This document shows, in pieces, positions 9,207 through 17,216 of a DNA stretch of 21,079 nt. Made by a program: the position numbers and the translations under genes. Source of the DNA: Ophiothrix spiculata. Its lineage: Eukaryota > Echinodermata > Ophiuroidea > Amphilepidida > Ophiotrichidae. Location of the stretch: NCBI GenBank assembly GCA_000969725.1, contig JXSR01S019547.1. One strand, 5' to 3'. How positions within the stretch are numbered: position 1 is the first letter of the stretch; each line of letters opens with the position of its first letter. The notes under the pieces were generated by a model, which saw nothing but the letters and a program-made list of their open reading frames with translations, was not told the DNA's origin and searched no databases.

Positions 9207-9968
9207 AAAAAAAGATTTTGTACCCTAAATTGAATAGTAGAAAAAATGTAAGCCAAGACCACGTCCTAAACATTTTTGGAATAACTAGGTTAGTCTTTCT
9301 AAACAATTTCTTTTTTTTTTAACCTGCCAAGTATTAATACCCTTTTTACTTGATTTTTGCTTTTATAATTTGACTCCTTAACTCATGTCTTACAAAGATA
9401 TTTTTGTAATGTTTGTTGTCATGGAGGGGGTGGAAAATGAAACTGAACAACACAAAGTCATGTGTTGTTTCATAGTATTATAGGGTATGGTCTCCTTTTT
9501 CTATTGATACCAAAATCATGAAAATCAGCCATGGTGTTACATCTGAAAATCATGAAATTTCAGTAGATCCCCCAAAATCAGTTCCAAAGGTCCATTCTTT
9601 ACAGAAAATCAGTTCACTTGACCCCCTTTTTGGCGTTTTGCACCTGACAATGAGTGACATACCTACCACTTTCAAGTTGAGTGCCCCCGGGATAAAAACA
9701 TCGGATAAGATCTTTACAACAAAGCTCAGTCAATTTTATACCAAACTTAAAAAATACCAAACAAATAGTTAAGGAGTCAATAAAAGCAAAAATCAAGTAA
9801 AAAGGGTATGAATACTTGGCAGGTTAAAAAAGAAAAGAAATTGTTTAGAAAGACTAAGTTATTCCAAAATGTTTTAGGACGTGGTCTTGCCTTACATTTT
9901 TTCTACTATTCAATGAGGATATTTTTTTGCTAAATTTGAGAAATCCTTATTTAGGGTACAAAACTTGT
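9207..9968. mobile_element. Inverted-repeat element with ~180 bp arms
   Basis: The left arm (about 9207-9385) contains CCAAGACCACGTCCTAAACA, AACCTGCCAAGTATTAATAC and TTGATTTTTGCTTTTATAAT. The right arm (about 9771-9968) contains the reverse complements in reverse order with scattered differences. The 385-base centre carries an open frame (9518-9772) without a recognisable domain. The structure suggests a non-autonomous element with long terminal inverted repeats; its exact ends and target duplication are unclear. Confidence 0.7.
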
Positions 9969-10021
9969 CAAGTGTGGCTTTCTTAATCAACCTCTAATCA
10001 TGGTTTAGGGTTTATTTTCAA

Positions 10022-10105
10022 GGAACATTATCAGCATGATGCTGATCTCAGTAGATATAGGGTGCACATCTACTGAGAGATCGGTATCATGCTGGTAAGT
10101 GTCCC
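10022..10105. other. Isolated short hairpin (pre-miRNA-like or micro-MITE)
   Basis: Arms 10022-10056 and 10068-10105 are complementary over about 35 bases with a few bulges, closing on a loop of about 11 bases (ATAGGGTGCAC). The paired cores are AGCATGAT, GATCTC and AGTAGAT. The size and bulge pattern fit an animal pre-miRNA, but a tiny inverted-repeat element would look the same, and no expression evidence is available. Confidence 0.5.
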
Positions 10106-10318
10106 TAAATTTTTATTATTTTTATTTTTCGCGGCCCTTTTTCACCTGTTTCTTGAAAAGTGTTCTTTTTCAAAGTCCCCCTTTTCGGGGCGAGGCATCA
10201 CATATGTGTCGTATATTTTGTGTTCTTGCATGTGAAACATAGACTTAAAATTTTAAAAAAATCTGACCTCCTACCCTATTTTTTTTCTATGTTACGCCAT
10301 TAAAACAATATTTTTTAG

Positions 10319-10522
10319 GCCTTACTGCATGCTTTGGATGATGTTATCGTTGCTGTTCTGTCAGAGCCTTTTTTTCAAAAAAAAAAAGAAAAACCTGAAC
10401 AGGAAGTCTTGCATTTTATGGAGCTTTTGATGTTGCAAAAATTGTCTTACTGTAAAACAGGAAATGTGAAAATGTCAGTGAAATGTCAAGCCATGGCAAA
10501 TAGCGAAAAATCAACCCCATGA
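10319..10522 (+). other. Weak candidate exon (uncertain)
   Basis: A T-rich stretch ending TTTTTTAG precedes a phase-0 open frame of 67 codons. It starts ALLHALDDVIVAVLSEPFFQ, passes a Lys-rich low-complexity stretch and continues EVLHFMELLMLQKL. Two amphipathic helical segments can be read, which is more protein-like than most open frames here. No strong splice donor follows; GTAAAA at 10452 is weak. If it is not an exon it is a chance frame or a gene relic. I do not recognise a family. Confidence 0.2.
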
Positions 10523-10962
10523 AAATATTTGTTATACAGTATTTGCTGACTGTCATGAAACATCTGCATAACCTTTGACAAGGTGGTGATTGCAAAAAAA
10601 AAGAGAAATAAATCCCAGAAAAGGAATTACTAGGTTTTGACAACAGTGACGATAAAAAAGAAAGTTAAAAGAGCTGAACAATAAAGTTTGATCATTTGTG
10701 TTCAGCATGTACGGATGTACATTTATAGTGTATGTGATCATGTCAGCCTAGTGTTGAATATCGTCACTTAAAACAAAATGATAAAAACAAAGTTTTATCA
10801 CTATTTTTAACTTCATGTTTTTATTTTTATTTAAAAGTTATTTTGCATTATTATCTTGTTTAGTTGAAATGTTATGTTTTCCATAAACAATTGGTTTTTT
10901 CCCCTTTGCTTTTCTGAGTTTGCATATTATTTTTACATAGCTCTTGTATATAAGATACCTCA
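10523..10962. other. Non-coding interval
   Basis: This is AT-rich sequence with no gene-like frame or repeat structure. The overlapping short minus-strand frames here are composition artefacts. Confidence 0.4.
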
Positions 10963-11416
10963 GTATATATAAATGGTGCTCTGGCAAAATGAGCAGAAAG
11001 TCACGATTTTCAAAATTGAGTTTATGACATATTTTAATTCTCTATAATTAAATCTCAGCTTTCGAATGATATATAATTGTCATACTTTTTTCTACAATCT
11101 TCATTTAGAGATCGAAATACAAAGCAGTCCACTCAAAATCTGGCAGTAGAAAATTGTCGAAAATGGATTTCTAAGTTACTGATTACTATAGTGTATGATA
11201 ACAAAACACAATCAGTTATCCGTGAATAATTGCACTTCCCGGCATAATTGACCTTCAAAATGCAAGATATAGTTTTAACACTTATGCATGAATGCATTTT
11301 GTGTCAAAAAACAAAATTTGATCTTTTCACCATATTTTTACTTTAGCAGCCATTTATTCAAAATCTTCAATCATGACTTTCCACTCATTTTGCCAAGAGC
11401 ACCACTCATATATTTA
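10963..11416. mobile_element. MITE with ~50 bp terminal inverted repeats
   Basis: The left arm begins TATATAAATGGTGCTCTGGC and runs on through AAAATGAGCAGAAAGTCACGATT. The right arm (about 11362-11416) is its reverse complement with small indels (AATCATGACTTTCCACTCAT, TTTTGCCAAGAGCACCACTC). The interior of about 350 bases is AT-rich and non-coding. A TA target duplication is possible, but the flanks are too AT-rich to prove it. Confidence 0.75.
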
Positions 11417-11441
11417 TGCACATGATAAAGCCTAGTTCCAA

Positions 11442-12048
11442 TTAAGGTGGCCTAGCACAGATGCGGTGTCGGACACGAGTGAGCTGATATCAGCGGTGTT
11501 GGACACAGTTTCAAAGTATTTATCCCGGGATTTCAGCGTACTTTTTGGCGTACTGTATCTTGCACTTTAATGAAACGCGACCTTACACGTGCATCATTTT
11601 TATTTTCACGCATAAGACCATGCGCGTTGCTCCTGACGGCGCAGGACCCAAAGCGCACAGTGCTTAAGGGACTAGTCACTGCTAAAAAAATGTCAATTTT
11701 TTGCCTTATTTTGCTTTGTATCTCAAAATGTAAGTCGGTGACCAATATTTTTTTATTACGTTTTTTTAAAGAACTATATAAGGACCAATACATATTTGAA
11801 AAAGATGGGGGAAAATAGAGCCGTATTTTAATTATAAGTGTTTTTGTCTTATTTTTTTCGATTTTACCATAGACGTCAATGGTAAAAAGTGGTAATACAT
11901 ACCCTTTTTAAAATGGATTTTTCTCAAAAACTAAGTCGGTGACCCCCTTTTTTTATTTCAGAAATGTGATCAGCACAAATAAAAACACCATATATCAAAA
12001 AATAAGAAAATTAAATAAAGGAATTCTATCTGTGCTAGGCCACCTTAA
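11442..12048. mobile_element. TTAA-bounded MITE, family C
   Basis: The ends are perfect inverted repeats of 21 bases beginning TTAAGGTGGCCTAGCACAGA, with TTAA at both outer edges (11442-11445 and 12045-12048). Inside, a TCTCAAAA..TAAGTCGGTGACC motif occurs twice as a direct repeat (about 11718-11742 and 11922-11944). No transposase is seen; the short frames on both strands are non-coding shadows. The motif TTTCAGAA..GTGATCAGCACAAAT links this element to the one at 15689-16282. Confidence 0.85.
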
Positions 12049-12265
12049 AGCCATGTTCACAATAATTTCTACAATTGGCAGTGAACAGAAGATTATTTGC
12101 CCATTTTGTATGAACTTTGAACATCGTTTATTTTGTGAAACTGTGTCCGTAGATCATTAGAAATTAGTGAAAAATGGTGTCAAAAAAATCAGTATGCCAT
12201 ACACAAATGTGTTGCTGCTAATAACAATGTCCCAAGGGCAAATTAATATCCTAAGCATAAAATCC
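12049..12265. other. Non-coding spacer
   Basis: No gene, repeat or RNA signal is seen here. Confidence 0.4.
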
Positions 12266-12640
12266 TGGGGGGGTGGTACTCACATATGGAAGTGATGTAT
12301 GAGTGCCACCAAGCACTTTGGAAGTAGGGGATAGGGGTCTTTTGGTGACAAATTTGGCCAAAAAAGGGGGTCTTTCAGTGACAAAGTGCAAAAAAATTGG
12401 GGTTCTTTGGGCAAAATTCACCAAAAGTAGGATCTTTCCAGGTCAAAATGGCCAAAAATGATTGAAATTTTCGGTGATTTTTGCAAAATTTTCAAAAAAT
12501 TACATCATTAAGAAAATGGCGAGTCTTTGAGTGACAAAGGTTGTTTTAGCGACGAGGAAATTTTAAAAATAGGGGGTCATTGGGTGACGGTTGGTAAAAA
12601 TAGGGGGTCTTTCGGTGAGAGCGATCACCATGCACAAAGG
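12266..12640. repeat. Degenerate G-rich minisatellite-like repeat (GGGGTCTTTNGGTGACAAA)
   Basis: At least six degenerate units of the form GGGGTCTTT.GGTGACAAA followed by an A-rich spacer occur, for example at 12335, 12366, 12403, 12510, 12575 and 12605. Spacing varies from about 30 to 60 bases. A distinct head (GGGGGGTGGTACTCACATAT) starts the block, which suggests a repetitive element with an internal tandem array and not a simple satellite. There is no coding frame. Confidence 0.65.
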
Positions 12641-12962
12641 CCACAATTGGCAGTTATAGCCGTGGAGTTTCCATGGATGAACACTTGTCCTACCATCAAG
12701 ATTAACATAACATTTGATATCCTATCAGATCTTATTCAATCTTGAATAAATAATATCAGTTATCGTAGTTGGTTGGACTGATTCTAGACAAATGTATTGC
12801 CACCAAAGAATTGAATATAATCAACCAAACTGCTACAACTGACTTTAGATCTGATAAGATTATAATAGGATCGCCATGATTTAACACGGAATATATAATT
12901 GTGACGTGGTAAGTTATCGTTGGAACTGGGCTTTAAAGGTAATGGAATGCATTATAATCAAG
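12641..12962. other. Non-coding interval with weak inverted symmetry
   Basis: Weak, worn inverted similarity is visible between about 12705-12775 and 12820-12880 (for example CTATCAGATCTTAT against AGATCTGATAAG). This may be a very old MITE. No gene is seen. Confidence 0.3.
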
Positions 12963-13309
12963 TATTCTGTCGGACGCACTGATGTCACAGAATAGAATGC
13001 TGTCCTCTGATTGGTCTATTGAGGCTGTTCCATGTTACTCCCTGGCGTGAAACATTGCATTGGAGGTCAATGAAAAAGTCTACAAAATTTACATTTTCAG
13101 CTAAATTAATTTTTGAATCAACCCCTTTCTTTGATATGTTGTTCAAAAATGTGTTCTTCAACTTTATTGTAAGAAAAGTTTAAAGAATCAGAGCGGAAAC
13201 ATAATATATTTTGGAAATATTGGATCACTCCATAGACATCGCACAGTAAGTTTCACGCCAGTAACAAGGACTGAGTACGCCAAATTCAACAACTGCGTCC
13301 GACAGAATA
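12963..13309. mobile_element. MITE with TATTCTGTCGGACGCA ends
   Basis: The first 16 bases (TATTCTGTCGGACGCA) are an exact inverted match to 13294-13309. A second inner pair (GGCGTGAAAC near 13043 against GTTTCACGCC near 13251) shows that the arms extend further with indels. The interior is non-coding. A TA target site is plausible, which would fit a Tc1/mariner-like MITE. Confidence 0.75.
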
Positions 13310-13659
13310 AACCCATGCATGAATTATGAATGAAATGGTTTAGTTTGGTACATCAATTTCATCAATAGTCACACTTTATATTCACCATAGTCCCAGATAG
13401 CTTCAAAACCCTTAGGTGCTATTTTTAATAATTTATCCATTCTAATACATTATTTATGCTTTGTAGGCCTTGTTTAAATCTTTGAAATCACCATCACATT
13501 TTACATCAGAAAAGTTGTCTTAATTTGACAATTTTAACTTTTTTCAAAATTTAGGTAAAAATTGTAGGTATCATTTGCAAATTTATCAAAATATGACTGA
13601 TTTTAGGTGAATGCTAATGAATGTTATTTTTTTTTAAATCAACATCCCTTGTTGAATAT
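13310..13659. other. Non-coding interval
   Basis: This is AT-rich sequence with no recognisable gene or repeat. Confidence 0.4.
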
Positions 13660-13971
13660 GAAAATATTGGGGCAAACTACACGAGAGCTTGGAACATACA
13701 TTGATCTACATTCCAGGAGTTGAGATTGTGTCTACACTATTATGCGCCAACCAGATGTGGATTCACATTGCGTATTCAACTGTGCGTATGTGTTTGCGCT
13801 TATGCGTTATACCTGTGCATACAGCCAAGTTGCATGTCAACGCGCACGCATACGCAGTGTGTGAGGCGCACAAACGTATCGAGTTGAATCTACATGGATG
13901 TACATCCCAGGAATCTACATGGATGTACATTCCAAGCTCTTTTACGCATGTAGTTTGCCCAATTTTCAACA
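13660..13971. mobile_element. Inverted-repeat element with a purine-pyrimidine alternating core
   Basis: The left arm (13660-13715; GGCAAACTACACGAGAGCTT, then GGAA) pairs with the right arm (13912-13970; AAGCTC..TACGCATGTAGTTTGCC). The core is rich in GCGTATGTG, ACGCGCACGCATACGC and similar alternating steps, unlike the AT-rich flanks. A 25-base unit (AATCTACATGGATGTACATC and on) is repeated in tandem at about 13886-13932. The overlapping open frames on both strands are consequences of the inverted structure. Confidence 0.75.
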
Positions 13972-14323
13972 TATAAATCAAGCAATTTTGGGTAAAGAAA
14001 AAAATGAAATTTTGGTTAAATATGTCAAGTATCTCTCAATTGCCGCATATGGCATCAATAAGACTGTTTTTTCCTTACTTTTTTCAATCAGTGTATCATT
14101 TTATGTCAGAAAAACTTTTTGAACCCTTGCTATTTAAAATATGATTAAAGACTGGTATCTCCTGGAGTAAATTCAAAAGTAGGAAATTGAGAGTTTGATT
14201 TGGAGGGAAAATTTGGACTTGAGTTTGCTGAATATTGGTTGGTTTGTTTAATGTTAACTGTTAACGAGTAAACCAATATGCTTCCAAGGGATTTACAAAG
14301 CTCATTTGTTTTGTTCCCAACAG
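13972..14323 (+). other. Intron 3' end leading to exon 3
   Basis: This non-coding AT-rich sequence ends in the pyrimidine-rich acceptor TTTGTTTTGTTCCCAACAG (AG at 14322-14323). Confidence 0.6.
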
Positions 14324-14731
14324 GGTAGAAAACGCCCTCATGGAGGCGCCATCGGACAAAACGCAAACATGACGACCAAAAACATAATGGCAGCCATATT
14401 GCAAACGATGGGTCCTGTTTCTACATACAGTGCTTGCAGTTCAAATTGGAAATTTTTACGCTTGATGTCCATTGAACAGTTCATGACTGCGTGCCAAGAG
14501 CTTGAAAAAGTCGGGTTGGGAAATTCAGTAGTCCTTGGGGCGATGCATGTTTTTATAAAACTTCAACCGGATGACGCTGAGCCTGGGCTTAGAAGTAATT
14601 CAGATTTGTGTTCTTTGGAGTATTATACTACAAGATATGATATGGCATCACCTAAAGTCATAACTCCAACTTTACGTCAGAAATTGGTGTCAATGGGCAT
14701 GGTCTCTGAAGAGCTTTTTAATCAAAATTGA
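14324..14731 (+). CDS. Terminal exon 3 of the same protein family (diverged)
   Basis: The exon opens in phase 0 with GRKRPHGG, again a basic cluster immediately after the splice site, and encodes 135 residues to a TGA. MAAIL begins at residue 22, exactly as in exon 1, and residues 22-66 align to exon 1 without gaps with 24 of 45 identical, including GPV, Trp42, FLR and ELEKxGLG. The middle loop is shorter, and the strand reads HVFIKLQ instead of HAFIKKLP. The tail keeps LCSLEYYT and MGMVSEELF. The helix-wing order resembles the Orc1/Cdc6 C-terminal winged helix, where a similar FFKI or VRL strand follows the recognition helix; this is from memory of the family and weak. The exon is followed by decayed tandem copies of its own end. 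It could be an alternative last exon or the end of a separate paralogue. Confidence 0.8.
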   Translation, partial: GRKRPHGGAIGQNANMTTKNIMAAILQTMGPVSTYSACSSNWKFLRLMSIEQFMTACQELEKVGLGNSVVLGAMHVFIKLQPDDAEPGLRSNSDLCSLEYYTTRYDMASPKVITPTLRQKLVSMGMVSEELFNQN

Positions 14732-14909
14732 TTGGAACTGCATTGTATGACAGAAGTAATGCTTATTTAGCACTAGGAATTTATCCAATGTTGTGGTCTC
14801 TGAGCGTTTATTTTACGGTGATTGGAAGATATTATTTGGCATCAACTATTGATGTGTCACACACTTTTACACCAGAAATTTATGCTGTATGTTGGAATCC
14901 TGCATTACA
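14732..14909 (+). pseudogene. Decayed tandem copies of the exon 3 tail, part 1 (~95 bp units)
   Basis: GTGGTCTCTGAG at 14793 repeats GGTCTCTGAAGAG of exon 3 (14701) about 94 bases later and is followed by matching ...TTTATTTTACGGTGATTGGAAG. A next unit starts near 14838 (TTGGCATCAAC, then TTTTACACCAGAAATTTATG), matching exon 3 from 14643 onward (ATGGCATCACC, then TTTACGTCAGAAATTGGTG). The frame at 14728-14913 is therefore repeat sequence and not a gene. Confidence 0.65.
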
Positions 14910-15259
14910 TTAAAGGGGCAATTCATGATCCACTTTTCACCCTCAAGGTCACCTCTATCAAAACTGAATTTTGTAGCTTGTAAGAATCGTCAACTGGTAT
15001 ATGGTACGATCCCCAAACCATTCTTTTATATGTGCTTGCTTTTTAGAGAAAAGTGAGAAAATGTGTCATTTTCTAAAACAGTAATTACAACACAGTAGCC
15101 TATGGGGATTTTCATAATGCTGAAAAGCTTGTAACTTAGAAACGAATTGTCAGAATCAAGTGAAATTTTCAGTATATATTTATGGTGTACTCTTCTTACT
15201 ATTTAGCTAGAAAACAGGCGACGTTTTGGTCATATCAAAATCATGAATTGCACCTTTAA
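14910..15259. mobile_element. TTAA-bounded MITE, family D
   Basis: The left end TTAAAGGGGCAATTCATGAT and the right end (15240-15259) are inverted copies with one mismatch, each terminating in TTAA. The element is 350 bases long and non-coding. It interrupts the decayed exon 3 tail array, so it inserted after that array formed. Confidence 0.8.
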
Positions 15260-15272
15260 AGTAGCCTGAACC

Positions 15273-15692
15273 TTACGGCCTAGATATACTTGTCATTTTT
15301 GTAGTCATTTTCTTTTAAAATTTTATCATTGGTGAAAATTTTCTACAATGGAGTAAACTATTAATTCTGAATGAGAATTTTCATTCTAAATTGTCACATT
15401 ATGAAGAATGTATTAAATGGAGACCTATTTTTCACCCCATTGCACATTTTAAAGTGCTTACTGATTGGTAGTATAATGTTTGATATTTATTCTACTGCCT
15501 AGATCTATTCATGGTAAGCAAATCTCTTCTTGCAATGATGGTTATGATTTACACAATGGTGAAATTGTACATGGAAAATGTTCATTCAGAATGAAAGTTT
15601 GCACCATTCTTAAAAACCAATCACCATGAGAAAAATTCTGAATGAAAATGTCTACAAACTACAAAAATGACGAAGTATGTCTAGCCTATTAA
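15273..15692. mobile_element. TTAA-type MITE, family F
   Basis: GGCCTAGATATACTTGTCAT at 15277 and onward (through TTTTTGTAG) is an inverted match to 15659-15686 with few differences. The outer bases are TTAC on the left (a likely worn TTAA) and TTAA on the right. The right TTAA is shared with the neighbouring element. Inner sequences such as ATTCTGAATGA on the left and TCATTCAGAAT on the right continue the palindrome. Confidence 0.7.
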
Positions 15693-16282
15693 GGGGTTTT
15701 CTCTGAGATGCAAATACTCCATTTATTTTCTTAAAAATTTAGTATTTGGTAGATTTATTTGTGCTGATAACGATTCTAAAATAAAAAATATAGGTCACAG
15801 GCTCGTTTTTGAGATACAGGCATTTCAAAAAGTACATATTTTCCCAAAAAATCACCGATTAACCATACAAAGTATAGGGAAAACTCCAAAATGTCGATCA
15901 TTATGTGCTTGTAAAATAGTAAATCCTCCATTTATTTTTTTAATTTTTACATATGTTAAAGCACTTTTTGCGCTCTTCAAAATACTGAAATAAAAAAATA
16001 TGGTCACCGTGTTAGTTTTCAAGAAAAACGACCAAAACTGGCATTTTTGTGATAAAATTTGATTACTTTGATGGCACATCTGCGTCTGCATATTTCCCGC
16101 GTATATATTATACAGCTAGGCGGCGCGTGATTAACCAAATGCGTTAGTAAAGCATGCGTTCAGTGTGCATTGAAATTTGAGCATGCAAAACGGATGCAAA
16201 TATTTTTTTGATTTCTTACTTTTTATGAAAAAAATCGTTATCCCGCAGTTGTAAGCAACTGCATCTCAGAGAAACCCCTTAA
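15689..16282. mobile_element. TTAA-bounded MITE, family E (relative of C)
   Basis: The ends are TTAAGGGGTTTTCTCTGAGATG-like on the left and its reverse complement at 16262-16282 on the right, differing by one T. Both carry TTAA. The interior, read on the minus strand, shares with the family C element the order TCTCAAAAAC, a GTGACC block, a T-rich run ending TTTTAGAA or TTTCAGAA, and ATCAGCACAAAT. A CpG-rich island (GGCGGCGCGTGA) lies near 16120. There is no transposase; the minus-strand frame at 15852-16091 lies wholly inside the element. Confidence 0.8.
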
Positions 16283-16674
16283 TTCTATATCACAAACTTT
16301 TTATATTGTTGGGTGATGATGAGCTTTTTTAACATAATGGATTGGAACTCAGCAGGACATCAAGATTATGTTGACATAGTTGTATCACAAATTTATGTAT
16401 GAAAATTTGGGTGTCCATGTGATGTCCATTGTCTTAGTATCGTCTCTGAGAAACTTCAACTGCACTAAAACTGTGCATCACCATAGTTGTTGATACTTCT
16501 AACTTTCCAGATTTTGATTAATTATGTTGTCTCAATGGTTCTGGTACATCTGGGAGCCTTTTATCCTTAATTGGAAGTGGACAATCTATGGCATCATCCT
16601 AAGTTGAATTGTTCACCTTATGCTAGTAATTGGTGTCTAATGGGCTTAAGTCTCTGAAAAAAATATTACCCCGG
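16283..16674 (+). pseudogene. Decayed tandem copies of the exon 3 tail, part 2
   Basis: Echoes of the exon 3 end recur: GATGAGCTTTTTT.AA.ATAATGGATTGGAACT at about 16318-16350, CATCTGGGAGCCTTTTATCC then TTAATTGGAAGTGG near 16547, and TGGCATCATCCTAAGT then AGTAATTGGTGTCTAATGGG and CTTAAGTCTCTGAAA at about 16588-16660. All are broken by stops and indels. This continues the array cut by the three MITEs. Confidence 0.6.
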
Positions 16675-16811
16675 TATTCAAAATTGGGACCAAGTGTACT
16701 TTAGGTCCCATCCATAATTTTAGGGTTAGGGTTTAGGGTTAGCGTTAGGGTTAGGGTTAATTTAGGGTGTAGGATTAGGGTTAGGGTGTAGGATTAGGGT
16801 TAGGGTTAGTT

Positions 16812-16843
<32 letters not shown>

Positions 16844-16893
16844 ATAGTTTTTGATGGGACCTAAAGTATACCTTTTCCCAAAATTGATTTGAA
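16675..16893. mobile_element. Inverted-repeat element carrying telomere-like repeats
   Basis: The left arm (16675-16713; ATTCAAAATTGGGAC and TACTTTAGGTCCCATC) is an inverted match to the right arm (16853-16893; GATGGGACCTAAAGTATA and CCCAAAATTGATTTGAA). Between them lies a TTAGGG array. The arrangement suggests that the telomere-like repeats travelled inside a MITE instead of marking a chromosome fusion or repaired break. It splits the decayed exon 3 tail array. Confidence 0.75.
16719..16844 (+). repeat. Interstitial TTAGGG array
   Basis: About 126 bases consist of TTAGGG units with variants such as TTTAGGG, GTTAGCG and GTGTAGGA. The degeneracy shows it is not an active telomere. TTAGGG agrees with an animal genome. 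Confidence 0.9.
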
Positions 16894-17045
16894 ATTGGCA
16901 AAGAATCATATGAAGTCACCAAAAGTTGTAGCGTAAACTATACATCAGAAATTGATGCCAATGAGCACAATCTCAATGGGTGTGGTTTATGAGGAACCTT
17001 TTATTCAAAACTAATCAGAACTGAAATTGTTACCTTGTGAAACTA
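16894..17045 (+). pseudogene. Well-preserved decayed copy of the exon 3 tail
   Basis: AAGAATCATATGAAGTCACC, AAAGTTGTAGCGTAAACTAT, ACATCAGAAATTGATGCCAA and then TTTATGAGGAACCTTTTATT and CAGAACTG follow exon 3 bases 14632-14750 in order, including the 3' UTR ATTGGAACTG equivalent. Indels and stops make it non-coding. This is the last recognisable unit of the array. Confidence 0.7.
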
Positions 17046-17152
17046 CTGATATTTCTTAATTTAAAAATTGTACAAAAAGTTTGTCTCAATTAGCTTTTTT
17101 TATTGTAACAAATGCAGAAAATGGCTCAAACAGCAACAGTGTAAAAGAAATT

Positions 17153-17216
17153 AAAAACAGGTAGTGATTATATATGTTTTCTCAAGGTCATGAAAAACAG
17201 GTAGTGATTATATATG
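17153..17216. repeat. Two-copy direct repeat
   Basis: AAAAACAGGTAGTGATTATA (and TATG) occurs at 17153-17176 and again at 17193-17216, a 40-base period. It is a simple local duplication. Confidence 0.8.

Noticed and set aside
11533..11818. Overlapping open frames on both strands
   Set aside because: Both lie wholly inside the family C MITE, with no protein pattern.
13689..13981. Long overlapping frames on both strands
   Set aside because: They are explained by the inverted-repeat element and its alternating core.
14728..14913. Open frame directly after exon 3
   Set aside because: It is read from decayed tandem copies of the exon 3 tail and ends at the border of a MITE.
15852..16091. Minus-strand 79-codon frame
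   Set aside because: It lies inside the family E MITE, AT-driven and without a domain.
16719..16844. Chromosome end or fusion site
   Set aside because: The array is degenerate and flanked by inverted arms of a small element.
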